Notes under the pieces: generated by a model
The model's database searches: none
Told to the model about the DNA's origin: nothing
What the model saw: the letters and a program-made list of their open reading frames with translations, nothing else
Program-made: the position numbers and the translations under genes
Shown: positions 55,402 to 63,483 of the stretch, piece after piece
Numbering within the stretch: position 1 is the stretch's first letter
Layout of the letters: the number at the start of each line of letters is the position of its first letter
Assembly (NCBI RefSeq): GCF_000317695.1
Contig: NC_019771.1
Coordinates: 1,988,001-2,052,000 of the forward strand
Source: Anabaena cylindrica PCC 7122
GTDB taxonomy: Bacteria > Cyanobacteriota > Cyanobacteriia > Cyanobacteriales > Nostocaceae
Reading direction: 5' to 3'
DNA length: 64,000 nt

Positions 55402-56133
55402 CTAGTTCCGAATTGGCTGAATGTTCAACTCCTCCTGCCATTGGGTCAGGGGCTTTTCCCAACCCTCTTCCCACTTCTGGGCAAAGAGAGGCTTTGCAGT
55501 TTTACCCATTTGAAATCCTTGGGCGATCGCCTCCAACAATTTAGGTAGCATTTCTGGTTCCTGCAAGGTGGTGGATATCAAACTAATCGCAACCAACATA
55601 GTTCCCAGTGGATAGGGAAACTGGGGTAAATGGAACGCCTGTAAGCCAATTTCGCTGTTTAAAGAGGTGTCAAATCCGGTCACAATATGCCAGAGATCGT
55701 GAGTTTGGCTCAGTCGTAGCTCGACGTATTCGGCATCTGATTTCGCAGTCATTCCAGCATGAAGATTAGGATCGAAGCCCATTTTCTTTATCTGCGCGGC
55801 GTAGATGTACCCCAGAGAATTGGAGGGTAAGGTGAGTAAATATTCCAAGTCGTGGGCAGGGGGAATGTAGCGATCGCGGATCAGGGTAGCGCAAGCTATA
55901 TCTTGGTTTAAGTGTTGAGCTACTAAATCGTAAGCGGTGGTTGCCAACAAACCGTAGGTCAGTTCGCCGACTGTTTCCAGGCTATTGTCTCCAAATAGCA
56001 TCGATAACGATGACTTAACGATCAGCAGCTTTGACAGGATTGACATCAAGCCTTGAACAATTGGATTTTGCGTCTGTTTTTGCAGATTAGTGTTAACAGA
56101 AGCATTAGACGTAGCAGAATTGAGCAGTTGCAT
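55402..56133 (-). CDS. Coq4-family protein
   Basis: A 243-residue protein with the Coq4 signature HDLWHIVTGFDTS near residue 150 and GYIYAAQIKKMGFDPNLHAGM upstream. Coq4 helps in ubiquinone biosynthesis in other bacteria and mitochondria; cyanobacteria make plastoquinone, so its substrate here is unclear. It is divergent from a TetR regulator with three operator-like palindromes between, suggesting repression. Confidence 0.82.
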   Translation of the reverse strand: MQLLNSATSNASVNTNLQKQTQNPIVQGLMSILSKLLIVKSSLSMLFGDNSLETVGELTYGLLATTAYDLVAQHLNQDIACATLIRDRYIPPAHDLEYLLTLPSNSLGYIYAAQIKKMGFDPNLHAGMTAKSDAEYVELRLSQTHDLWHIVTGFDTSLNSEIGLQAFHLPQFPYPLGTMLVAISLISTTLQEPEMLPKLLEAIAQGFQMGKTAKPLFAQKWEEGWEKPLTQWQEELNIQPIRN

Positions 56134-56421
56134 AAGGAATCACTCCAAAAAACTCAACCGTTGATAAATTGCAAACCATCAAACACAGTCAGAAACTTCT
56201 ACCAGAGCAGGTCATTAAGCAACCCATAAACACTGACAAAATCAATCCGGGCGATCGCCAACACGAACCAGCGAGAACACTGATAGCGCACAAAACGGAA
56301 TCTAAGGTAGCCACATCGCATAAGACACTGAGCGGGCGTGGCACAAGCAGAGACAGCTTTCGGAGTGAGCAGCAGATTTTGGTGCATAACATAGCTCTCT
56401 GGGACAAACCGAGTTATTATA

Positions 56422-56492
56422 TGAGTAACACTCACGTTTTTATTATATGAGTAGCCCTCATGTTTTGTCAAACAAAATGTGAGTAAATCTCA
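56422..56492. promoter_or_regulatory. Three TGAGT(N)4CTCA palindromes, likely TetR operators
   Basis: TGAGTAACACTCA (56422-56434), TGAGTAGCCCTCA (56448-56460) and TGAGTAAATCTCA (56480-56492) are 13-bp palindromes with the same arms TGAG/CTCA and a TA start of the spacer. They lie between coq4-like and tetR-like genes, 30-100 bp before the tetR ATG, so the regulator probably represses itself and perhaps the divergent gene. Confidence 0.78.
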
Positions 56493-56521
56493 TGTATTTC
56501 TGAAAGTTAGGGAGAGCGTCC

Positions 56522-57193
56522 ATGTCTGAAAGTTCATCACCCGCAGGTGGAATGCGCCGCAAGCCGCGACAAGCCCGCAGTCAGGAGCGCGTCAACCGCA
56601 TTTTAGATGTGGCGGAAGGACTGTTTGCCAGCCAAGGTTACGCCGCTACGACGACCAACGCGATCGCGGCTCAAGCCCAGGTTCCCATCGGATCGCTTTA
56701 TCAGTTTTTTCCAGACAAGACCGCAATTTTACAAGCTTTATCTCTTCGCTATGCAGAAATGCTGCATCAAGAGTTGGTCTTTATTGATAAGGCTGAGACG
56801 GTCACACTCCCTTTGGCTGATTACGTGAACCAGTTGATTGACACTACTGATCGCTTCTTTACTGACAACCCCAGCTACTATGCCATTTTCATGGAAGTTC
56901 AAGGAACGATACGCGAATTGGACGAAATTGATGAGGCAACCGATGCCAAATTGATTCAGGATTTAGCGAGTTCCTTAGCCAACCGCGATGCCAGATTAGA
57001 ACACGCGGATTATGAAGCGATCGCCTTTGTGCTGGTTAAAGCGATCGGCACTTTACTATGGTTATCGCTTAGTCAAGAGCCACTGTATCGGCAGCGTCTG
57101 GTGGCAGAAACGAAACGGCTCTCTTTACACTACCTACAAAGCTATTTCTCATCAGAGCTAATCCCAGCAAACAACCCGGCTGGAGCAGACTAA
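56522..57193 (+). CDS. TetR/AcrR family transcriptional regulator
   Basis: A 223-residue repressor. The DNA-binding helix-turn-helix RILDVAEGLFASQGYAATTTNAIAAQAQVPIGSLYQFFPDKTAIL covers about residues 26-70; the rest is the ligand-binding helical domain. The ATG at 56522 follows a ggaga site at 56511. Three palindromic operators lie upstream. The divergent Coq4-like gene is the probable target together with its own promoter. Inducer unknown. Confidence 0.92.
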   Translation: MSESSSPAGGMRRKPRQARSQERVNRILDVAEGLFASQGYAATTTNAIAAQAQVPIGSLYQFFPDKTAILQALSLRYAEMLHQELVFIDKAETVTLPLADYVNQLIDTTDRFFTDNPSYYAIFMEVQGTIRELDEIDEATDAKLIQDLASSLANRDARLEHADYEAIAFVLVKAIGTLLWLSLSQEPLYRQRLVAETKRLSLHYLQSYFSSELIPANNPAGAD

Positions 57194-57394
57194 CATCCGA
57201 ATCGTCAGAAAAGGGACTCTCGACTGTACTAGACAATCTTTGCGAAAAGCGATGGGCAAAGTCCAGCCTCCAGCAAGCGTTCAACAGTTACAAAAACTGG
57301 TGGACTTATTCAGTATTTAAACGTAGAAATTATCATAGCTTTTGGCAATTCACCTGTAATAATTGTATATCGAACTTTAGGTACTTAAATTCTC

Positions 57395-57910
57395 ATGTTA
57401 AAAGTAAAGTTACAATTTTCAAGGTTTCTCGGATTGTTACTGGTTGTCTGCTTGACCTTCTTTACGGTATATGTAGCGCATTCTCAACAACCCCCTGTAG
57501 TTGAATACCAATCCAAAACATTTGCCAGAGAAACCTCCAAGTATAAATTAGCAACCCAGGTACTACTAGAGACAGGAATCGCACAAAGATATGATACCCA
57601 TTTCGACCACTTGATAGGCACGCTAATTGGTAAGGGCGACGATTTTAAGCTTTATAAAAGGTTTAGGAAGATGTTTGTCCGAGAAATTGGGTGGAGACAC
57701 TTCAAAGATGCCTATGCAGCAAAACTGGAAGCCGATTTTTCGGAAGATGAATTAAAGGAACTGTTAAATTTATCAAAGCAACCTGTGATGAAAAAGTTGT
57801 TGAAGTCTGAAGTTCAAGCATATATGGATACATCTAAACAAAGGTTCAAAATGGGATTTGAATTGTGGGAGAACTATAATAACGGCAAAATAAATTTACC
57901 CCCAGACTAG
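57395..57910 (+). CDS. Secreted protein of DUF2059-like type
   Basis: A 171-residue protein with signal peptide (FLGLLLVVCLTFFTVYVAHSQ). The mature part has KLATQVLLETGIAQRYDTHFDHLI and a helical end (DELKELLNLSKQPVMKKLLKSEVQAYM), resembling DUF2059 proteins of unknown periplasmic role. Confidence 0.65.
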   Translation: MLKVKLQFSRFLGLLLVVCLTFFTVYVAHSQQPPVVEYQSKTFARETSKYKLATQVLLETGIAQRYDTHFDHLIGTLIGKGDDFKLYKRFRKMFVREIGWRHFKDAYAAKLEADFSEDELKELLNLSKQPVMKKLLKSEVQAYMDTSKQRFKMGFELWENYNNGKINLPPD

Positions 57911-57984
57911 ACTTCCAGCCCCATTGAGAAGGGTCATAACAAATCATTGGACTGGACAAATATGATATTTTAGTTTTGAGTTGG

Positions 57985-58030
57985 GAGCGATACCTGCGGT
58001 AAGCTAGGCGTTAGCCTAGCCGATCAATTC
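57985..58030. repeat. HIP1-derived palindromic repeat
   Basis: gcgatacctgcggtaagcta and gcgttagcctagccgatc form a short palindromic repeat of the same general class as elsewhere in the element. Confidence 0.6.
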
Positions 58031-58108
58031 AAGCGTTATGCAGATTGAATTCTTGGTAACGGCAACGGCTTAAAAAATTCACATTAACCTCAGCTTGAAA
58101 TTTCAAAG

Positions 58109-58966
58109 ATGAATTTATCTAAAGACTTGTTCTGCAAAGGTTTGCCAGTTAGTTTTTCTCTTGTCGTCATCATGACTTTCCTTGCCCCGAAAGCAAAAGC
58201 TGAATATGCTTGCGGTGGCGCTGGACCGGGAGAAATAGTGGTTGGGAGTACCGAAGCTGGGAATGGTGTCGCATCTGTTCTTCTTTGTGACAGAGACCCG
58301 AATTATCAAGAGGAGCCAGAAAATCAAGGGAGGGATAATTCGCCTTCTCGTTATTACGACCCTCAGTTTGCAGCTCTACAGTTTCAAGCCGCTTCTGCCC
58401 TACTCAATTTGCAACAGCAAGCTCAATTATTGCAAGATCCAAAGTATCTGAAATATCTATCGGGCAGTTGGAGGCTTTTTCCTACTTCAAGGTTAGAGGG
58501 GGTAAAATCAGGTGGCTCTTGTGTTGCATCCTTTTTCAAGGCATCAATGGATCCAGAAGCTAAAGACGCTCCAGTCATGATCAATTTGTTGGGGCCAACT
58601 GGCAATGAGAAGTTTGCTTTGCTGACATTTGCAACCGAAAGTATTCCTAAACCTAAAACGATACAAACAATCACGGTTACTTTGATTCAAAACAATGACC
58701 CCCCTGCTACTGTCAAGGCATTCAATTACACAATGCCAAATATGCCATTTGGGGTAATTGCTTTTGCTGTACCGACAATTGATGCAGCTTTAGCGGGGAT
58801 AGAAGATGTCCAGAACTTTGATGTCAAAATAGATGGTAAGTCTGTTGCTAAGACCATGTGGCATAGTGGGCTAAAGGTAAGGGATGAATTACGTAAGTGT
58901 TTGAATGGTAAACCTTATTCGGTAACAGAGATTGACATAGTGCCGGAGCGTTTGAAAAAACCATAA
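58109..58966 (+). CDS. Hypothetical secreted protein, 285 aa
   Basis: Signal peptide (LPVSFSLVVIMTFLAPKAKAE) followed by a cysteine pair (YACGGAG ... LLCDRD), a low-complexity Gln/Ala region (LNLQQQAQLLQDPKYLKYL), and a beta-rich C-terminal domain (SWRLFPTSRLEG ... GGSCVASFF ... KFALLTFA ... VTLIQNNDPPATVKAF). No family recognised. It follows the DUF2059-like gene by 198 bp and may share its envelope location. Confidence 0.68.
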   Translation: MNLSKDLFCKGLPVSFSLVVIMTFLAPKAKAEYACGGAGPGEIVVGSTEAGNGVASVLLCDRDPNYQEEPENQGRDNSPSRYYDPQFAALQFQAASALLNLQQQAQLLQDPKYLKYLSGSWRLFPTSRLEGVKSGGSCVASFFKASMDPEAKDAPVMINLLGPTGNEKFALLTFATESIPKPKTIQTITVTLIQNNDPPATVKAFNYTMPNMPFGVIAFAVPTIDAALAGIEDVQNFDVKIDGKSVAKTMWHSGLKVRDELRKCLNGKPYSVTEIDIVPERLKKP

Positions 58967-59090
58967 CTCAGAATTTTAGTCTCACGCAAAGGCGCATTCG
59001 CGTAGCGTCCCGCAGGGAAGACGCAAAGGTAAGAGTTTTAAAGGTTCAACTTGGGAATTTTATACCTCAATTCAGCAACGCCCAAAATAC

Positions 59091-60644
59091 TTATGCCCGA
59101 ATCACAGTAATTCTACGTTGATTTTCCGTCGCCACCACCTCCGTTGATAAACGTTCTTCCATTGGTAGGGCATTTTTCCGCCTATCAAACACAAATAACC
59201 AACCAAAATCCAACCCCAAACGCCCTAAATAGGATTCTAATTGTTCAATACCCTCAGTTTGGGGGTCACGCTTTTTTTCCCGCCAGACCTTTAACTCAAT
59301 ACCTAACGTTACATCTTTGTAACGCAGACATAAATCCATTCTGTCACTACCAATTGCATATTCCCTTTCTAAGATTCCACCACCATTAATAACACGATGT
59401 AAAAAAGCCATTAATACGATGTGGGGAGCGATTTCATGGTAGCCAGTGCTACCTAACAACGGTTCTCCGTGCTGTCGCCAAAACTTGAGAAATGCTGCAA
59501 GTAACGCATCTATATTTAATTCACCTTCCGGAGTTAGCCAAGTTGGTGCAATCATTGGTAAAGAAGCCATTGGTGTCACCGTTAACACTCTGGGTAAAAC
59601 TTCCCGATAAATGGGATTAGCAATGGTTAATCCACCGTAGGGGTGCATTTTACATAAACCCAAATCAATCACAAATTGAATATCATCGTTGGGTATATCC
59701 CCCAATTCCAAACCTGCTAACATCGGCTCGATAATTGCTTTTATTCTTGGTTCTCGTAAGCGTTCAGCTAAACTATCCAGATGAGTATCTTGACGAGCAA
59801 TTAATATTTCCTTTGCCTGTAAAATATGTTCTTTTGTAATAGCAATATTTCTATCTTTAACCATTTTTTCCACAATTTCTTTAGCCAAAGCATTCACTAA
59901 CCAAGGTTGTCCTTGGGTTAAATCAAAGGCTGTTTCTGTGGCTTCCGGTGTGAAAATTTGTCCTGTTTCTTCTGTATGTTGTTGATATAATTCTGCCACT
60001 TCTTCAGCATTAAAATTTCGCAGAGTAATAGAACTAACCTTAATATTAAAAGGACTAGATGTGTTTAATCTGTCACTACCACCTGATGCTACTTTATAAT
60101 CTCGCACATCTCGTAAACCGATTAATCCCACGGAGGAAGGAAAATTTTCTGGACGATTAGGAAAACCATCTCGTAATTGACGTAAAATTGAAATTAGAGT
60201 TTGGTCTTGTAGGGAATCAATTTCATCTATAAATAATACTAACGGACGCTTGATTGCTCGTGACCAAGCTCTTAAATTTTCGCCAATTCTCTGCCCAGGC
60301 GCATTATAAACCCAAGTTGGGGGTTGTAGTTCTGGGGGTAAGTTATCCTCAATTGTATTTTGCCAAGCTCCCAAAATCGCTAATTCTGCCGCACCTGGGT
60401 CATGATTAAATGCACTTCCTACTTCTGCTGATACCATTACTGCTGCATAACGTCCTGTGGCGGTAAGTTGCTGTGCTAGGGCTAACATTGCTGTTGTTTT
60501 CCCCGTTTGTCGCGGTGCATGAACCACGAAATAACTTTCTTGTTCAATTAGCATTGATAAGTCAGGGAGACGACTTGTGGCTGAGATGGTGTAGTGCTTT
60601 TCAGGGTTACAAGGACCGGCAATATTAAACCAGCGAGACATCAT
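59091..60644 (-). CDS. AAA-like ATPase with C-terminal PD-(D/E)XK-like domain
   Basis: A 517-residue protein. The N-terminal ATPase has Walker A VHAPRQTGKTTA near residue 42 and Walker B PLVLFIDEIDSL near 135, plus a winged region (DLTQGQPWLVNALAKEIVEKM). The C-terminal part (about 400-510) has GSDRMDLCLRYKDVTLGIELKVWREKKRDPQTEGIEQLESYLGRLGLDFGWLFVFDRR, a PD-(D/E)XK nuclease-like domain with D...ELK. Such AAA-like proteins are abundant in cyanobacteria and linked to mobile DNA or defence, but no function is established. Confidence 0.85.
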   Translation of the reverse strand: MMSRWFNIAGPCNPEKHYTISATSRLPDLSMLIEQESYFVVHAPRQTGKTTAMLALAQQLTATGRYAAVMVSAEVGSAFNHDPGAAELAILGAWQNTIEDNLPPELQPPTWVYNAPGQRIGENLRAWSRAIKRPLVLFIDEIDSLQDQTLISILRQLRDGFPNRPENFPSSVGLIGLRDVRDYKVASGGSDRLNTSSPFNIKVSSITLRNFNAEEVAELYQQHTEETGQIFTPEATETAFDLTQGQPWLVNALAKEIVEKMVKDRNIAITKEHILQAKEILIARQDTHLDSLAERLREPRIKAIIEPMLAGLELGDIPNDDIQFVIDLGLCKMHPYGGLTIANPIYREVLPRVLTVTPMASLPMIAPTWLTPEGELNIDALLAAFLKFWRQHGEPLLGSTGYHEIAPHIVLMAFLHRVINGGGILEREYAIGSDRMDLCLRYKDVTLGIELKVWREKKRDPQTEGIEQLESYLGRLGLDFGWLFVFDRRKNALPMEERLSTEVVATENQRRITVIRA

Positions 60645-60739
60645 GATTTTAGCAGTTAGCGAACACTTTAAGTTTAGACGATTTTGCAGTTGAGGATGGC
60701 AGGAAGGGCTAATTGAGGATTGTTGTTTGTTTAAGTATC

Positions 60740-60884
60740 CGGTATATATACAGAATCATTGTGTCTATAGTTTTTGATATCATGACCAAAGTATCTGTAA
60801 CGCTTTATTTGTTTGGATAGGTTGGTGTGATAGACAGAAAATTTCCGTCTAAATAAATAGTTAGACTGACTCCCGCATTCAGGT
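60740..60884. repeat. Repeat module copy C
   Basis: About 100 bp (60768-60865) closely matches copy A (44524-44621), sharing tttatttg, ttggatag and aaataaatagttag. No recombinase remnant lies next to it. Confidence 0.8.
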
Positions 60885-61412
60885 TTAAAGATTCCTACAG
60901 AAATTCTCTAATACTGGAACTGAAGCTCCTAGAATTTTGTCCAAACCTAACAGCAATACAGCTCCTCCCATTGCCATTATTGTATAGTTCAATCTCTTTC
61001 CTTTCTTACTTCGCAATTCGTTGAGTTCTAGAAGTGTTTCCTTCTCCAAATACCGAATTAGAGCGGTCATATAGTTTTCCTCTTCTGCTTTATTCCATTC
61101 ATCTGTAAGTAGTTGCTCTGGTAACACGATTTTCCCAGCTTTAGTAGGTAGCAATCCCCACAAGCTTGTTACGATAGAAATAGATATAAGAATATATGCG
61201 ATTAGTTGGAGTAGATAACAGGTAATACAAGGATATTTATCCGTATGGCATTTGATATAAGTAGAATAAGCAGGCAAATCCTTTCCGAAATTAATGAGGA
61301 TACCGCTAAGAGTCAGAATCACTGTGAGCTTTGTATTAAGCTTATCAATACTTTCACTGGCTGCTTTAATTGAATTTAAAGTATATTCGTAAGTAAGTTT
61401 GATGTTAGTCAT
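60885..61412 (-). CDS. Hypothetical membrane protein, SLATT-like topology
   Basis: A 175-residue protein. The N-terminal helix (IKAASESIDKLNTKLTVILTLSGILINF) leads into one membrane segment, a middle pair (CYLLQLIAYILISISIVTSLWGLLP) and a C-terminal segment (YTIMAMGGAVLLLGLDKIL). This layout of a cytosolic helix and 3-4 membrane spans resembles SLATT or Pycsar-type effectors in defence systems, but no exact match is claimed. It is divergent from a 43-residue proline-rich ORF 16 bp away. Confidence 0.6.
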   Translation of the reverse strand: MTNIKLTYEYTLNSIKAASESIDKLNTKLTVILTLSGILINFGKDLPAYSTYIKCHTDKYPCITCYLLQLIAYILISISIVTSLWGLLPTKAGKIVLPEQLLTDEWNKAEEENYMTALIRYLEKETLLELNELRSKKGKRLNYTIMAMGGAVLLLGLDKILGASVPVLENFCRNL

Positions 61413-61428
61413 TACTGGAGCTTCTTAA

Positions 61429-61560
61429 ATGTCAGATAAGTCAAAGAATGAGAACCAGCAGCAGTCTCCGCCACCACCACCGCCACCGTCCAATTTACCA
61501 TCAGTCGATCCGGCCAAGACTATAAGTTATAGGGAGGACGGTCAAGATAAGGAGAGCTAA
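61429..61560 (+). CDS. Small proline-rich protein, 43 aa
   Basis: An ATG at 61429 preceded by ggag (61417-61420) opens MSDKSKNENQQQS followed by seven prolines and ends GQDKES. It is divergent from the membrane-protein gene. Low-complexity composition makes function unclear, but the ribosome binding site and placement suggest a real gene. Confidence 0.45.
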   Translation: MSDKSKNENQQQSPPPPPPPSNLPSVDPAKTISYREDGQDKES

Positions 61561-61635
61561 ACCGAGTAATCTTTGAGATGCTTTATATCCTAAAGTATTT
61601 GGCAAGGCTGCTTACTTCCTTAAGTCTAACAATCC

Positions 61636-61690
61636 GGCTGCAAGTAACTATTACGACACCAGCAAGATGTCACAATAGTTACTTGCAGCC
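61636..61690. repeat. Perfect 17-bp inverted repeat (stem-loop)
   Basis: ggctgcaagtaactatt (61636-61652) and aatagttacttgcagcc (61674-61690) are exact reverse complements, with a 21-base loop holding a further gaca/tgtc pairing. No T run follows, so it is not a standard terminator. Confidence 0.8.
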
Positions 61691-61795
61691 ACTCAGATAG
61701 AACGTTAAACACCTTTAAAAAAGCGATTCCTAAGCAGCGCTTCGCAATCGCACAATTTCCAAACAAATAAATACTTCTATACTCAAACAAGTATG

Positions 61796-62012
61796 TAGGG
61801 TTTGCTGAATAAACCAAAAACCTAGATATATCAACAGTTTCAGGCTGAAAAAAGTAGGAGAAGGTGCAAGAAATAAGCGATGAAATCATCAAAAACCGTT
61901 CATTTACCCAGATTTGAGAATATTCTGATCTCCTTCTAATTCTTCCTCCTGACTCCTGACTCCTGACTTCTGACTCCTAGCCCTAACCAGAAGACTTTTT
62001 CAGCAAGCCCTA
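61796..62012. mobile_element. Insertion-sequence remnant or MITE
   Basis: The ends tagggtttgctgaa (61796-61809) and ttcagcaagcccta (61999-62012) are inverted repeats with one mismatch around a 217-bp stretch without a transposase. These ends resemble those of common cyanobacterial insertion sequences (inference). An STRR block (tcctgactcctgactcctga) lies inside. Confidence 0.72.
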
Positions 62013-62112
62013 TGTAATTATTTAACCGCAGATATTACCATTTGCGTATTTATATTGATAAAATCCTGGCTTATACTTCAATATAAACAAAATGTCGTGT
62101 TACTAAAATTAT

Positions 62113-62637
62113 ATGGAAAATCAGAAAATTATAGCACTACAAAATATATTCAGTTCTAGACTGGATACGTTGAGTCATCTGTTAGAGGTAGCAGAGAGTC
62201 ATTTCGCCGATGATGTAGAATCTTTATTACAGCGTCGCATTGCACCCGATATGTTTCCTTTCAGCACACAAATTGTATTTGTTTGCAATCAGCCCCGTAA
62301 CTTTGCATTGTGGTGCTTAGGACAGCCGGCAAACAACTTGAACCCCAATGTCACATCTTTAGTTGAAGCGCGTGGTCATATTTCATCGACTAAGGAATTG
62401 TTGGCAAGTATCAATGTTGCTGATTCTAAGTTGTCAGAACTCAATCGCCTCGATCTTGGACAAGGGCTATACGCAGAATTATCTGGACTTTCCTATGTAG
62501 ATGATTTTCTCATACCCAACTTTTATTTTCATATAACAACGGCGTACAATATCCTGCGTATGGCAGGAGTACCAATAGGTAAACGCGATTTCATGATGCA
62601 TTTAGTACCTTTTGTGAAGCATCAAGGTAATGCATAA
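62113..62637 (+). CDS. DUF1993 family protein
   Basis: A 174-residue protein with the DUF1993 features: a helical bundle in which HLLEVAESHF, RRIAPDMFPFSTQIVFVCNQ and DFLIPNFYFHITTAYNILRMAGVPIGKRDFM are recognisable. This DinB-like fold has no established function. It is cargo of the hupL element near the right end. Confidence 0.85.
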   Translation: MENQKIIALQNIFSSRLDTLSHLLEVAESHFADDVESLLQRRIAPDMFPFSTQIVFVCNQPRNFALWCLGQPANNLNPNVTSLVEARGHISSTKELLASINVADSKLSELNRLDLGQGLYAELSGLSYVDDFLIPNFYFHITTAYNILRMAGVPIGKRDFMMHLVPFVKHQGNA

Positions 62638-62651
62638 CAGCTAATAACCCT

Positions 62652-63062
62652 TCAATTTAAATCATGACCTGTTGGTGGGGATAGATCCATTACTTCGGTA
62701 AACCGGGAATATTTCACCTCACTAGTTGGGGGAAACTGTGCGGAAACAGCCATTAAACCAACTTTGATATCCTCAAAGAAAATCACACCACCAATTCGTC
62801 TGCTTGCTTGGAAGGGGCCATGAAAAAATTGCTGTCGGGGAATATGGATGAGGAGAGAATCGGTAATTTTAACGTTTTCACCAAATAGTTGTTGACAGGT
62901 TTTTTTGACAACTGCATCTATATATTGATTCTGGACACGTTGACCCAAGTCGATAAATTTAGGATTATCTGCAAAATGATCCATATAATATAACCAGATG
63001 TTAGACAAATCTTTTTCTTCAGTGAGGATTTGTTTGAGTTCCTGCCATCGTTTGAAATTCAT
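62652..63062 (-). CDS. Hypothetical protein, 136 aa
   Basis: An N-terminal helical part (MNFKRWQELKQILTEEKDLSNIW) and a beta-rich middle (SLLIHIPRQQFFHGPFQASRRIGGVIFFEDIKVGLMAVSA) are seen. No family was recognised. It is convergent with the DUF1993 gene. Confidence 0.62.
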   Translation of the reverse strand: MNFKRWQELKQILTEEKDLSNIWLYYMDHFADNPKFIDLGQRVQNQYIDAVVKKTCQQLFGENVKITDSLLIHIPRQQFFHGPFQASRRIGGVIFFEDIKVGLMAVSAQFPPTSEVKYSRFTEVMDLSPPTGHDLN

Positions 63063-63483
63063 AATGGGGAAGAGGATTAAAAGAGGATAGGTAGATTGGA
63101 TTATTCTTTGCTTACTAAAAATTTATCATAGTTATGCGATAGCGAAGCGCTCCGTAGGAATCGCTAATAACTCAAGTTGCTAGTTATCTAGTTGAGGCTG
63201 GTAATGGGTCATTGGTGAGTAATTTTCTGTTTTAATCCTGTAAATCCTTTAATCCTGGACATCCTGATTCTGACATTTTCCCTAATTAGCAACTTACGTT
63301 AATCTGGGGTTAGGGAAAAATTAGGTAACGCCTGAGAAAACCAAATCATAGAAAAATAAATGACTTTACTGCTTGCTATCTCCGCTTCTGATGTAGCTAA
63401 CGGTGAGTTTATCGTCTATTTTAAGGAAAATCCAGGGAATAATTGCCCCTGTCTTGGGAAATCCTGACTATATAAGCAATTCC
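63063..63483. other. Right-end non-coding region of the element
   Basis: It holds a HIP1-derived palindrome (gcgatagcgaagcgctccgt at 63136), a single arm of the aatcaggat repeat (63234-63277) and AT-rich sequence before the right recombination site. No gene. Confidence 0.6.

Noticed and set aside
56169..56450. Plus-strand frame of 93 codons between coq4-like and tetR-like genes
   Set aside because: It runs through two of the operator palindromes and has no recognisable fold; regulatory use of the region is better supported.
61626..61892. Minus-strand frame of 88 codons
   Set aside because: It spans the 17-bp inverted repeat and the IS remnant end, so coding is unlikely.
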